Assembly: GCF_019930585.1 (NCBI RefSeq)
Contig: NZ_CP082839.1
Span: 3,918,001-3,982,000, forward strand
DNA: 64,000 bases
Direction: 5' to 3'
Origin: Sphingomonas nostoxanthinifaciens
Lineage (GTDB): Bacteria > Pseudomonadota > Alphaproteobacteria > Sphingomonadales > Sphingomonadaceae
Every line of letters begins with the position of its first letter. Positions within the stretch are counted from its first letter, which is position 1. Both the position numbers and the translations under genes were made by a program. Below, one piece after another: positions 8,566-17,133 of this stretch. Below the pieces are notes generated by a model. It was not told the DNA's origin and did not search any database. It saw only the letters and a list, made by a program, of their open reading frames with translations.

Positions 8566-8590
8566 GGGGGGCGGCGTCCTGCCGCCCCCC
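8566..8590 (+). terminator. strong GC hairpin after PEP-CTERM gene
   Basis: A perfect 10-base stem GGGGGGCGGC/GCCGCCCCCC with a 5-base loop begins 22 bases after the stop at 8543. The T-tract is short (CATTTCT), so it is a weak intrinsic terminator or an mRNA-stabilising hairpin. Confidence 0.6.
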
Positions 8591-8703
8591 CATTTCTGCC
8601 GCCGACGGGGTGTGCGCGCCGCATCGGCTGGCAAAGTCGGCCGGACGGCGTTAAGCGAACGGCGCGCGACCTCGCGCGATCCATCACTCGCACCGAAGAC
8701 ATT

Positions 8704-9450
8704 ATGCGCAGAGGCCATCGTCCATCCGTCGCCCCCGCGGGCCGTCCCCGTCTGTGGGGCCGTCACGCCGTCGCCGCCGCGTTCGCCAATCCCGAGCGGA
8801 CGGTGCGCAAGATCTGGGGCACGCGCGAAGCGCTGGCCGGCTTTGGCGGGCTGCCGACCGACGTGACCGTGCAATTCGCCGAGGTGACCGATCTCGGCCG
8901 GATGGTGCCCGCCGACGCGCCGCACCAGGGCGTGGTGATCGAGGTCGACCCGCTGCCCGACATCTGGCTGGGCGACCTGCTGGAGCAGGGCCGAGACGAC
9001 CGGCGGCCGCTGGTGGTGCTCGATCAGGTGACCGACCCGCACAATGTCGGCGCGGTGCTGCGCTCGGCGGCCGCGTTCGACGCGCTCGGCCTCATCACGC
9101 AGGATCGCCACGCGCCGCCCGAATCGGGCACGCTCGCGCGCTCGGCATCGGGTGCGCTTGAGATCGTGCCGTGGGTGCGGGTGGTCAACCTCGCCCGCGC
9201 GCTCGACGAGATCGGCGAGGCGGGCTTCTGGCGGATCGGCCTGAGCGGCGCAGGCAAGCGCCCGCTGGGCGAGGCGCTCGGCACCGCGCGCGTCGCGCTC
9301 GTGCTCGGGGCCGAGGGCGAGGGCATGCGGCAGAACACCGAGTCGCATTGCGACGAGCTGGCACGCCTGCCGATCAGCCCGCGCGTCGAAAGCCTCAACG
9401 TCTCGAATGCTGCGGCGATCGCGCTCTACGCGGCCGCCGCACGCACCTGA
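8704..9450 (+). CDS. rlmB: RlmB-type 23S rRNA (guanosine-2'-O)-methyltransferase, SpoU/TrmH family
   Basis: The 248-residue protein has a short N-terminal substrate-binding domain (about residues 10-90, with LWGRHAV and APHQGV). The SPOUT knotted methyltransferase domain follows. Its motif 1 is DPHNVGAVLRSA, motif 2 is LVLGAEGEGM, and motif 3 is ESLNVSNAAAIALY, which together bind S-adenosylmethionine and the ribose 2'-OH. RlmB methylates G2251 of 23S rRNA in E. coli; related TrmH-like paralogues modify tRNA, so the exact nucleotide is an inference. The gene stands alone and is convergent with the ferredoxin gene by a four-base gap. Length matches the family. Confidence 0.88.
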   Translation: MRRGHRPSVAPAGRPRLWGRHAVAAAFANPERTVRKIWGTREALAGFGGLPTDVTVQFAEVTDLGRMVPADAPHQGVVIEVDPLPDIWLGDLLEQGRDDRRPLVVLDQVTDPHNVGAVLRSAAAFDALGLITQDRHAPPESGTLARSASGALEIVPWVRVVNLARALDEIGEAGFWRIGLSGAGKRPLGEALGTARVALVLGAEGEGMRQNTESHCDELARLPISPRVESLNVSNAAAIALYAAAART

Positions 9451-9454
9451 GCGG

Positions 9455-9772
9455 TCAGTCCTCGGGGGTGATCGTCACCCGCAACCCGTCGAGCGTATCG
9501 TCGAACGGAATCTGGCACGACAGCCGCGAATAAGCGGTGCGGTGATCGGAGGTATCGAGCAGGTCATTCTCGTCCTCGCTCAACGGCGGCAGCCGATCGG
9601 CGAATTCGGGATCGACGAACACCTGGCAGGTCGCGCAGCTGCAGCAGCCGCCGCACAGCGCCAGCAGCTCGTCGATGCCCGCATCGCGGATCACCTCCAT
9701 CACCGACAGGCCGGCCTCGCCGTCGATCTCACGCTCATCGCCTTCGCGGGTGACGACGGTCAGCTTCGGCAT
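9455..9772 (-). CDS. 2Fe-2S ferredoxin, adrenodoxin/putidaredoxin type
   Basis: The 105-residue protein starts MPKLTVV and has cysteines at 40, 46, 49 and 86. That gives the C-x5-C-x2-C-x36-C spacing of adrenodoxin-type [2Fe-2S] ferredoxins rather than the plant type. DENDLLD at about residues 68-74 resembles the acidic helix that docks P450 or reductase partners. Such proteins pass single electrons from a ferredoxin reductase to P450s or to iron-sulfur assembly. There is no hscBA or isc cluster next door and no P450 nearby, so the partner is unknown. The gene stands between two genes on the other strand and seems monocistronic. Confidence 0.92.
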   Translation of the reverse strand: MPKLTVVTREGDEREIDGEAGLSVMEVIRDAGIDELLALCGGCCSCATCQVFVDPEFADRLPPLSEDENDLLDTSDHRTAYSRLSCQIPFDDTLDGLRVTITPED

Positions 9773-9846
9773 TATTCGGTCTCCGGAAGAAACGGGGTCG
9801 CGGCCCCTATGTCGCGCGCATGGCAGCGGCGCAACCGAGGATGAGG

Positions 9847-10500
9847 ATGGGACTGACGGTCGATCAATTGCGCGCGAGCCTTGATGCGCTGGTCGCGATC
9901 GAGCCTGCGTTCGCGCGTGGGCTGGAGCGGCACGGCTATCCCGACGCACGCATCCGCGCGCGCGGGCACGAGACTTTGCTGCGCACGATCATCGGCCAGC
10001 AGGTGAGCGTCGCCGCCGCCGGCGCGATCTGGGCGCGGATGGAAACCGCGCTGGGCGGCACGCTCGACCCGGTGGTGCTGGCGGCGGCGCCGGACGAGCT
10101 GCTGCGCGCCGCCGGCCTCTCGCGCCAGAAGATCGGCTATGTAAAAAGCCTCGCCGAACTGGTCGCGTCGGGCACGCTCGATTTCGACACTTTGCCCGCG
10201 GACGACGAGGAAGCGATCGCCGCGCTGACCACCATCAAGGGGATCGGCCGCTGGTCGGCGGAAATCTACCTGCTGTTCGCCGAGGGGCGCGGCGACATCT
10301 GGCCGGCGGGCGACCTTGCGGTGCAGGAGGAGGTCGGACAATTGCTCGGCCTGCCCGAGCGCCCCTCGGAGAAAGCCGTCCGCGCGCTGGCGGAACCGTG
10401 GCGCCCGCATCGCGGTGCCGCGGCGGTGTTCACCTGGCACCATTATACCGAGCGGCTGGCGGCCGGACGCGCGACCAAGGCCGACAAGCTGCCGCTCTGA
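9847..10500 (+). CDS. AlkA-like DNA-3-methyladenine glycosylase (HhH-GPD superfamily)
   Basis: The 217-residue protein carries the HhH-GPD fold. TIIGQQVSV marks the first helices. The helix-hairpin-helix LTTIKGIGRWSA is at about residues 128-138, and the catalytic aspartate lies in WPAGDLAVQ (D156). AlkA-type enzymes remove alkylated purines by hydrolysing the N-glycosidic bond in base-excision repair. It is shorter than E. coli AlkA (282) and lacks the N-terminal domain, as is common for the compact bacterial form. The start at 9847 is favoured by GAGG at 9837-9840; an in-frame ATG at 9820 is possible. No adaptive-response regulator is adjacent. Confidence 0.87.
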   Translation: MGLTVDQLRASLDALVAIEPAFARGLERHGYPDARIRARGHETLLRTIIGQQVSVAAAGAIWARMETALGGTLDPVVLAAAPDELLRAAGLSRQKIGYVKSLAELVASGTLDFDTLPADDEEAIAALTTIKGIGRWSAEIYLLFAEGRGDIWPAGDLAVQEEVGQLLGLPERPSEKAVRALAEPWRPHRGAAAVFTWHHYTERLAAGRATKADKLPL

Positions 10501-10506
10501 CGCCGT

Positions 10507-11292
10507 TCAAGCGGTGAGACCGCGCTGCGTGAGGATCGCTTCCGCCAGCACGTGATCACTCGGCTTGTCGACGTCGATCCCCGCCTCGGCGAAGGGAAGC
10601 GGCACCGGCACCGCGCGCACGCCGACGGCGGCACCCGCCTTGGCCAGCGCGCCCGCCAGCGAGATCGTCCGCGTCGCCGCGCGCAATGCCAGCAGCGGGC
10701 CGAAATGCCAGATCAGGCGGAACGCCTTCTTGCGATCCTGCTCGATCGCGCTCCACGCCAGCAAGGCGCGCCGCGCCGCGGGCGTGCGCAGCGCGAACAG
10801 ATTGGCGCCGGTCCACGCCTCGCCGGCAAACTTCAGCCAGGTGCGGCGATTGTCGGGATATGCCGCGAGCAGGGTGCGCCGCCCGACCATGCCGATACCG
10901 ACATCCGCATCGCCGACACCGGCGATCGCCGCCTCGACCATCGCCGGGGTCAGCAACGGGTGGTCGGCGGTGGTGAGCAGGATCGGCCACGGCGCGGCGG
11001 CGCTGCCGGCGACTTCGGCCACACTGGTGGCGATCCCGACATGACTGACGGAGGTCGCGATTCGCGGCTCATCCGCCAGCCACGCGCAGTCGCCGACGAA
11101 CAGCGCCTTCGGCTCCTGCGCCATCACCACGATGCGGCCGATCGACGGGCAAGCGAGCAAGGTGCGCGCGACGCGGCTGAGCATCGCCTCGCCCGCGACC
11201 GGCACCAAGGCTTTCCATTCCTGCCCGAAATGCGCCGCGAGCGGGTCGACCCCCGGCCGCTGCCCGGCGAGCAGGATCGCCGTCCAACTCAT
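10507..11292 (-). CDS. MobA-like NTP transferase domain protein
   Basis: The 261-residue protein begins with the Rossmann-like nucleotidyltransferase signature WTAILLAGQRPG followed by KALVPVAGEAMLSRV, and has the metal-binding region LLTTADHPLL at about residue 110. This is the MobA/IspD/GlmU-type fold that couples an NTP to an acceptor. The canonical LAGGxSxRMGxDK is altered, so molybdenum cofactor guanylylation is unlikely and the true acceptor is unknown. The start overlaps the TetR stop by four bases (ATGA), so it is translated as the second gene of that operon. The pairing with an efflux regulator is unexplained. Confidence 0.75.
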   Translation of the reverse strand: MSWTAILLAGQRPGVDPLAAHFGQEWKALVPVAGEAMLSRVARTLLACPSIGRIVVMAQEPKALFVGDCAWLADEPRIATSVSHVGIATSVAEVAGSAAAPWPILLTTADHPLLTPAMVEAAIAGVGDADVGIGMVGRRTLLAAYPDNRRTWLKFAGEAWTGANLFALRTPAARRALLAWSAIEQDRKKAFRLIWHFGPLLALRAATRTISLAGALAKAGAAVGVRAVPVPLPFAEAGIDVDKPSDHVLAEAILTQRGLTA

Positions 11293-11924
11293 GCAGCCGG
11301 AGAGGCCCAGCCGTGGAGGAAGGTCTCGACCGCCGCCTCGATATCGGCAACCTGATCCCGCGCCGCCGCTTGCTGCGGCCGCCACAGCCGGTCGAAATAG
11401 CAGCCGGCCTGGCACAGGCCGATGAACTGGCGCGCCGCAATCGCCGGATCGCCCTCGCGCATGCGGCCGGAGGCCATCTCGCCGCGCATCCACTCGGCCA
11501 GGCGCTCACGCACGCGATCGGGGCCCCGCGTCGCAAAGGTTTCGCCGATCGAAGGGAAGCGCTCCGCCTCGGCGACGATCAGCCGGTTGAGCGCGATCGA
11601 CGAGGGCGACATCACCTTGTCGAGCAGGAGCTGGCCGAACCGCCGCAGCGCCGCCGCCGTACCCCCCGACGACAACAGCGCTTCGTCCAGCGCCCGCCGA
11701 AAATGGTCGATCTTCGAATCGAGGACGGCGGCGAACAATTCTTCCTTGGAGGGGAAATAACTCCACAGGGTCGTCTTCGAGCCACCCAGCTCGGCCGCGA
11801 TCGTCGACATCGACGTATCGGCATAGCCGCGCTCGAGGAACGAACGCTCGGCCACGTCGAGGATCGCGCGCCGGCGATCGGCCTTCCGCGCCTCGCGCCG
11901 GCCGGGAGAACAGATCACTTCCAT
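11289..11924 (-). CDS. TetR/AcrR-family repressor of the adjacent efflux operon
   Basis: This 211-residue protein has an N-terminal TetR helix-turn-helix at about residues 18-65 (AERSFLERGYADTSMSTIAAELGGSKTTLWSYFPSKEELF). A helical ligand-binding and dimer domain with a TetR_C-type end follows. Members bind short palindromes and release DNA when a small hydrophobic ligand binds. It is divergent from the OMF-EmrA-EmrB efflux operon with a 95-base gap, so local repression of both directions is likely. An imperfect palindrome lies 11 bases upstream of its start. The ligand is not inferable. It is co-translated with a MobA-like gene. Confidence 0.9.
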   Translation of the reverse strand: MEVICSPGRREARKADRRRAILDVAERSFLERGYADTSMSTIAAELGGSKTTLWSYFPSKEELFAAVLDSKIDHFRRALDEALLSSGGTAAALRRFGQLLLDKVMSPSSIALNRLIVAEAERFPSIGETFATRGPDRVRERLAEWMRGEMASGRMREGDPAIAARQFIGLCQAGCYFDRLWRPQQAAARDQVADIEAAVETFLHGWASPAA

Positions 11925-11934
11925 CTTACGACGA

Positions 11935-11984
11935 TACTATAGAGTACAGTTTCCGATTGACAAGCGGTCGTGCTAGGCTAAAGC
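11935..11984 (+). promoter_or_regulatory. candidate operator and promoter of the efflux operon
   Basis: TACT-ATAG-AGTA (11935-11946) is an inverted repeat with perfect 4-base arms next to the TetR start. A consensus -35 box TTGACA lies at 11957-11962 and, after 16 bases, TAAAGC (11979-11984) could serve as -10, about 36 bases before the OMF start codon. TetR binding here is inferred from position only. Confidence 0.4.
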
Positions 11985-12019
11985 CAAATTTCGCGTACGC
12001 AACGGTACAGGTTTTCTCG

Positions 12020-13471
12020 ATGAAGCTTCGCTCGGCGTCCTTGCTTGCGGTCGCCACGGCATTGTCGCTCTCGGCGTGCGTGCCCGATCTGGGCACGCGG
12101 CCGGAGCCGCGCTCCGCCACCACCCTCGCCGCCAAGGCCAGTCTGCCCAACGAGGGCGGGCAGTGGCCGGGCGACGGCTGGTGGGAGCGTTATGGCGACG
12201 CGCAGCTCGACCGGCTGATGCAGGAAGGCCTCGCCGGATCCCCCGACCTCACCGCGGCGGCGGCTCGGCTGGTCCATGCCGAGGGTGTGGCGCGCAGCGC
12301 CGGTGCGGCGCTCGTGCCCAACGTCAATGCGACGGGCAGCGCCACCCTCATCAAGCAGCTCGGCCAGGACAATCTGCCCGACACGTTTCAGCTGAAGGGC
12401 TGGCCGCGCGTCGAGGCGGCCTCGCTGAAGGGCAATTTCGATCTCGATTTCTGGGGCCGCAATCATGCGCGGCTCCGCGCGGCGCTGCACGACGTCGATG
12501 CGGCGCGGGTCGAGCAGGCGCAGGCGCGCGTCACGCTCTCGACCGCGATCGCGCAGGCCTATGCCGATCTCGCGCGGCTCTATGCCGAACGCACGGTGGC
12601 CGAGGAGACGCTGCGCATCGTCCAGGACACGTCCGGGCTGGTGTCCGATCGCGTCCGCAACGGGCTCGATACCGAAGGGCAATATCGTCAGGCGGCGGCG
12701 CAGGTGCCGTCCGCCCGCGCCGACATCGCCCAGATCGACGAGAATATCGCGATCACGCGCAACCAGCTCGCCGCGCTGATCGGCGCGGGGCCCGATCGCG
12801 GCCTGACGATCGATCCGCCGGCGCTCGCCAGGCTGACCACCACCGCGCTGCCGGCTTCGGCCGGGATCGACCTGGTCGGGCGGCGCCCGGACATCGTCGC
12901 GGCGCGCGCGCGGGTCGAGGCGGCGGCGGAGCGGATCAAGGTCGCCAAGGCCGCTTTCTATCCGGACATCAGCCTGTCGGCGATGATCGGTTTCCAGAAC
13001 CTCAACATCGCCAGCCTCGCCACCGGCAGCCTGCTTTACGCGACCGCCGGGCCGGCGCTGTCGCTGCCGGTGTTCGACGGCGGCCAGCGTTCGGGCGATT
13101 ATCGCGTCGCCCGCGCGGATTACGATGCGGCGGTCGCCGATTATGACAGCACGTTGATCCAGGCGCTGCGTCAGGTGGCCGACGCCATCGCCAGCCGCAA
13201 CTCGCTCGCGGCACAGATCCGCGAGGTGCGCGCCTCGCTCGACGATGCGCAGAAGGCGTATGATATCGCCCGCCTGCGCTACAAGGGACAGCTTTCCACC
13301 TATCTCGACGCGCTGTCCGCCGAGCAGGGGGTGATCGCCGCGCGCCGCCGCGACGCCGATCTGTCCGCCCGCGCCTTCACGCTCGACGTCGCGCTGGTGC
13401 GCGCGCTGGGCGGCGGCTATTCCGAACCCCGGCAAACCGCGACGGCAAACGCCGCGGCGACGGGCAACTGA
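12020..13471 (+). CDS. NodT/OprM-family outer-membrane efflux lipoprotein
   Basis: The 483-residue protein starts with a lipoprotein signal peptide ending LSLSAC, with the lipidated cysteine at residue 20. Two repeated OEP coiled-coil/barrel domains follow, with the family motif WGRNHARLRAA, a LDFW segment near residue 150 and GRRPDIVAARARVEAA near residue 300. NodT/OprM-type proteins form the trimeric outer-membrane channel of tripartite efflux pumps. The start is set by the signal peptide; an upstream TTG is inside the -35 box and is rejected. It is first in the three-gene efflux operon, 18 bases before the HlyD-type adaptor. Confidence 0.92.
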   Translation: MKLRSASLLAVATALSLSACVPDLGTRPEPRSATTLAAKASLPNEGGQWPGDGWWERYGDAQLDRLMQEGLAGSPDLTAAAARLVHAEGVARSAGAALVPNVNATGSATLIKQLGQDNLPDTFQLKGWPRVEAASLKGNFDLDFWGRNHARLRAALHDVDAARVEQAQARVTLSTAIAQAYADLARLYAERTVAEETLRIVQDTSGLVSDRVRNGLDTEGQYRQAAAQVPSARADIAQIDENIAITRNQLAALIGAGPDRGLTIDPPALARLTTTALPASAGIDLVGRRPDIVAARARVEAAAERIKVAKAAFYPDISLSAMIGFQNLNIASLATGSLLYATAGPALSLPVFDGGQRSGDYRVARADYDAAVADYDSTLIQALRQVADAIASRNSLAAQIREVRASLDDAQKAYDIARLRYKGQLSTYLDALSAEQGVIAARRRDADLSARAFTLDVALVRALGGGYSEPRQTATANAAATGN

Positions 13472-13489
13472 CCTTTCAGGGACGCATCC

Positions 13490-14653
13490 ATGGCCGACCA
13501 GCCCGATCCTCAGCTCGAAGCGACCGAGCCCGTCTCCCCGCCCGAACCGGCACATGAGTCGAAGGCGCTGCTCGCCCAGCGTCGCCGCCGCTGGCTGACG
13601 ATCCTCGTCGTGGTGGTGGTCGTGGTCGGGCTGCTCGCCACGCTCTACCATTTCGTGATCGGCGTGCGCCACGTCTCGACCGATAACGCCTATGTCGGCG
13701 CCGACAGCGCGAGCGTGACGCCGCTCGTCGCCGCGCCGGTCGAAAGCGTGCGCGTCGCCAACACCCAGATCGTGCACAAGGGCGACATCCTCGTCACGCT
13801 CGATCCGGCCGACATGCGCATCGCCGCCGAGCGCGCCGCCGCCGATTATGCCCAGGCGCAGCGCCAGTTCCAGGAAACGCGCGCGACGGGCGGGGCGCTC
13901 CAGGCGCAGATCACCGCGCGCGACAGCGACATCCAGCGCGCGCAGGCCGACCTCACCACCGCGCAGGCGCAGTATGACAAGGCGCGGGTCGACTATGACC
14001 GCCGCATGGCGCTCGCCAAGGCCGGCGCGGTCTCCGGCGACGAGATCACCGCCACGCGCACCGTGCTGGCGCAGGCCAAGTCGCAGCTCGACGTCGTCCG
14101 CGCGGCGATCGCGCAGGCCAACGCCACGCGCATGGCCGCACGCCAGAGCTACGCCGCCAACCAGGCGCTGGTGCAGGGCTCGATGTACGACAATCCCGAC
14201 GTCGCCGCCGCCCGCGCGCGCTACGATCAGGCCAAGCTCGATCTGTCGCGCACCGTGATCCACGCGCCGTTCGACGGCGTGGTGTCGCAGCGCAACGTCC
14301 AGATCGGCCAGCGCGTCGCCGCCGGCACCCAGCTGATGGTCGTGGTGCCGCTCAACACCATGTATGTCGACGCCAACTACAAGGAAGGCCAGCTGCGCCG
14401 CGTGAAGATCGGCCAGCCCGCCCGGCTCACTTCGGATCTGTATGGCGGCGGCATCGTCTATCACGGCCGCGTCGTCGGCCTGTCCGGTGGCACCGGCTCC
14501 GCCTTCGCGCTGATCCCGGCGCAGAACGCGACCGGCAACTGGATCAAGGTGGTGCAGCGCCTGCCGGTGCGCATCCAGCTCGATCCCAACGAGCTGACCC
14601 AGCACCCGCTGCGCGTCGGCCTGTCGATGACCGCCACGATCGACGTGGACTGA
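13490..14653 (+). CDS. emrA: EmrA/HlyD-family periplasmic adaptor (membrane fusion protein)
   Basis: The 387-residue protein has a short cytoplasmic head, one membrane helix (about residues 38-58, LTILVVVVVVVGLLATLY) and a periplasmic adaptor. The adaptor has the split biotinyl-lipoyl-like domain (VSTDNAYVGADSASVTPLVAAPVESV and VIHAPFDGVVSQRNVQIGQRV), a coiled-coil hairpin at about residues 115-235 and a beta-barrel domain. DNAYV is the EmrA signature. It links an inner-membrane DHA2 transporter to the outer-membrane channel. Its position between the OMF and EmrB genes with 4-18 base gaps confirms a complete pump operon, presumably controlled by the divergent TetR regulator. Confidence 0.94.
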   Translation: MADQPDPQLEATEPVSPPEPAHESKALLAQRRRRWLTILVVVVVVVGLLATLYHFVIGVRHVSTDNAYVGADSASVTPLVAAPVESVRVANTQIVHKGDILVTLDPADMRIAAERAAADYAQAQRQFQETRATGGALQAQITARDSDIQRAQADLTTAQAQYDKARVDYDRRMALAKAGAVSGDEITATRTVLAQAKSQLDVVRAAIAQANATRMAARQSYAANQALVQGSMYDNPDVAAARARYDQAKLDLSRTVIHAPFDGVVSQRNVQIGQRVAAGTQLMVVVPLNTMYVDANYKEGQLRRVKIGQPARLTSDLYGGGIVYHGRVVGLSGGTGSAFALIPAQNATGNWIKVVQRLPVRIQLDPNELTQHPLRVGLSMTATIDVD

Positions 14654-14657
14654 TCGC

Positions 14658-16169
14658 ATGTCCGCCGATGCGAAGCCGCTGCAGGGCGGCATGATGTGGC
14701 TCGGCGGGCTCGTGCTCGCCCTCAGCAACTTCATGGTGGTGCTCGACACGTCGATCGCCAACGTGTCGGTGCCGCACATCGCCGGCAGCCTCGCCATCTC
14801 GCCCGATCAGGGCACGTGGGTGGTCACCTCCTATTCGGTGGCGGAGGCGATCTGCGTTCCGCTGACCGGCTGGCTCGCGCAGCGCTTTGGCGCGGTGCGC
14901 GTCTTCATCTTCAGCATGATCGGCTTCGCCTTCTTCTCCGCCCTGTGCGGAACCTCGGTGAGCCTCACCATGCTGGTCGCCTGCCGCGTCGGCCAAGGCA
15001 TCTGCGGCGGCCCGCTCATCCCGCTGACGCAGACGCTGCTGATCCAGGTCTTCCCGCCCGAGAAACGCGGTGCCGCGATGGGCATGTGGGCGATGACGAC
15101 CGTCGTCGCGCCGGTGGCCGGACCGCTGCTCGGCGGCACGATCAGCGACAATTGGTCGTGGCACTGGATCTTCTTCATCAACCTGCCGGTGGCGGCGGCG
15201 TGCCTCGCCGGCACCTGGATCCTGATGCGGCGCTACGAGACGCCGATCAAAAAGAACCGGATCGACATTGTCGGCCTCGTCCTGCTGGTCGTGTGGGTCG
15301 GTGCGCTGCAGGTGATGCTGGATACCGGCCGCGATCACGACTGGTTCGGCTCGACCTGGATCTGGGAGCTGGCGATCGTCGCCGCGGTCGGCTTCGTCGC
15401 CTTCATCATATGGGAGCTGACCGAGGTTCAGCCGATCGTCGACGTGCGCGTGTTCCGCCATCGCGGTTTCGCGGCGGCGGTGGCGGCCTTGGCCTTCACT
15501 TATGGCGCCTTCTTCTCGGCAGTGGTGGTGACGCCGCAATGGCTGCAGGGCTATCTCGGCTATACCGCGTCGTGGGCCGGCTACGTGCTGATGTGGCAGG
15601 GCATGTTCGCGGTGGTGATGTCGCCGATCGTGGGCAAGCTGACGACCAAGATCGATCCGCGCATGCTGGTGAGCTTCGGCATCCTGACGCTGGCCTTCGC
15701 CACGTTCCAGCGCACGCAGTGGACGCCGGATATCGATTATTGGCACCTGTCGTATCCGCATATGCTGAACGGGCTGGGACTGCCCTTCTTCTTCGTGCCG
15801 CTCACCATCCTGTCGCTGTCGTCGGTCAGGCCGGAGGAGACCGCCTCGGCCGCCGGCCTGTCGAGCTTCGTGCGGACGCTGGCCGGCGCGGTCGGCACCT
15901 CGATCGCCACCACCTTGTGGTTCGATCAGGAGGAGGTCACCCGCGCGCACCTGACCGACATCATGAAGCCGGGGATCGCGCTGGACCAGTTCGGCATGAA
16001 CCTCAGCACGGCGCGCGCCATGCTCGAGCAGTTGGTGGAGCGTCAGGCGATCGCGATCGCGACGACTCACCTGTTCGAGATCAGCACGTTGCTGATGATC
16101 TTCGCCGCCGCTTTGATCTGGATCGTGCCGAAGCCGAAGCGGATCGCCAGCGCCGCCGGCGCACACTAA
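14658..16169 (+). CDS. emrB: EmrB/QacA-type DHA2 family MFS multidrug transporter
   Basis: The 503-residue transporter has 14 predicted membrane helices. DHA2 motif C is reduced to GPLLGGTISDNWSW at about residue 155, motif D1 is LDTSIANVSVPHIAGSL near the first helix, and WVVTSYSVAEAICVPLTGWLAQRFG is at about residues 55-80. EmrB-type proteins export hydrophobic drugs, uncouplers or fatty acids by proton antiport through the EmrA and OMF partners. It is the last gene of the operon, four bases after emrA. The substrate cannot be told from sequence. No truncation is seen. Confidence 0.95.
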   Translation: MSADAKPLQGGMMWLGGLVLALSNFMVVLDTSIANVSVPHIAGSLAISPDQGTWVVTSYSVAEAICVPLTGWLAQRFGAVRVFIFSMIGFAFFSALCGTSVSLTMLVACRVGQGICGGPLIPLTQTLLIQVFPPEKRGAAMGMWAMTTVVAPVAGPLLGGTISDNWSWHWIFFINLPVAAACLAGTWILMRRYETPIKKNRIDIVGLVLLVVWVGALQVMLDTGRDHDWFGSTWIWELAIVAAVGFVAFIIWELTEVQPIVDVRVFRHRGFAAAVAALAFTYGAFFSAVVVTPQWLQGYLGYTASWAGYVLMWQGMFAVVMSPIVGKLTTKIDPRMLVSFGILTLAFATFQRTQWTPDIDYWHLSYPHMLNGLGLPFFFVPLTILSLSSVRPEETASAAGLSSFVRTLAGAVGTSIATTLWFDQEEVTRAHLTDIMKPGIALDQFGMNLSTARAMLEQLVERQAIAIATTHLFEISTLLMIFAAALIWIVPKPKRIASAAGAH

Positions 16170-16269
16170 AGGGGCCGCAAAAGCGCCGTATTGCGCGAGC
16201 AGTTACGGCCTCCATATTGGCGGTCGCGCGTTGAGGCGTGCGTTCCTAGGGTTCGAGGGTGAAGAAAGC

Positions 16270-17043
16270 GTGACCGGTATTTCGATCAAGCCAACGTTCT
16301 GGCGCCGCGAGCACCATCTTGACCGCATGAACTTCCACCAGCTGGTGGTCGCCTTTTTCCAGTATCCGGCGGTGATCGCCTATCTGCTGCTCGCCGCCGT
16401 TTCGGCCGGCGTGTGGGCGTGGCGTCCGGCCGGCGCGGTCGCGACCGTCGCGTCGATCGCGGTCGCGGTCCTGCTCTATCCGCTCGTCTGGTATTCGCTG
16501 CATCGCTGGGTGCTGCACAGCCGCTGGATGTTCAAGGTGCCGTTGCTGGCCGCGACGTGGAAGCGGATCCACTACGATCACCACCAGGATCCCAACCGGC
16601 TGGAGATCCTGTTCGGCGCGCTGCACACGACCTTGCCGATGATCGTGGCGATGACCGTGCCGATCGGCTGGCTGATCGGCGGCGTCGGCGGTGCGGCGGC
16701 GGCCTTCACGGCCGGCCTGCTGACGACCGCTTTCTACGAATTCTGCCACTGCATCCAGCATCTCGCCTACACGCCCAAGCATCCGATGCTGGTGATGATG
16801 AAGCAGCGTCACATGGCGCACCATTTCCACGACGAAACCGGCAATTTCGGCATCACCAACTTCTTCTGGGATCGCCTGTTCGGCACCAGCTACGAGAAGG
16901 TGTCGCAGCGCAAGAAGAGCGCGACCGTGTTCAACCTCGGCTACACGCCCGAAGTGGCGCTGCGCTACCCGAAGGTCGCCAAGCTGTCGGGCGGCGTCGC
17001 CACCGGGCACCCCGCGACGCGCATCCGCCAGCAGCAGGGCTGA
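16270..17043 (+). CDS. sterol desaturase/fatty acid hydroxylase superfamily membrane protein
   Basis: The 257-residue protein has about four membrane helices and the histidine clusters of the di-iron hydroxylase superfamily: HRWVLH (78-83), HYDHH (101-105), HCIQH (160-164) and HMAHHFH (181-187). Members insert oxygen or desaturate lipid chains at the membrane. The start is uncertain: GTG at 16270 has an AGAAAG site, while TTG 16231 and ATG 16327 are alternatives. The next gene, 90 bases on, resembles bacterial ceramide synthase, so hydroxylation of a sphingolipid chain is an attractive but unproven role. Carotenoid or other lipid hydroxylation is the alternative. Confidence 0.85.
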   Translation: MTGISIKPTFWRREHHLDRMNFHQLVVAFFQYPAVIAYLLLAAVSAGVWAWRPAGAVATVASIAVAVLLYPLVWYSLHRWVLHSRWMFKVPLLAATWKRIHYDHHQDPNRLEILFGALHTTLPMIVAMTVPIGWLIGGVGGAAAAFTAGLLTTAFYEFCHCIQHLAYTPKHPMLVMMKQRHMAHHFHDETGNFGITNFFWDRLFGTSYEKVSQRKKSATVFNLGYTPEVALRYPKVAKLSGGVATGHPATRIRQQQG

Positions 17044-17133
17044 TCCACCCTTCCCGCCGCGCCGAGGCGCGCTTCGTGCTTTACGCCGCCGCGCCCTTCG
17101 CGCAGAGGCGAATTGCGAAGGGAAGGGTTATTC

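Noticed and set aside
11957..12019. Upstream TTG start for the outer-membrane efflux gene
   Set aside because: The TTG lies in the -35 box TTGACA, and the lipoprotein signal peptide begins at 12020.
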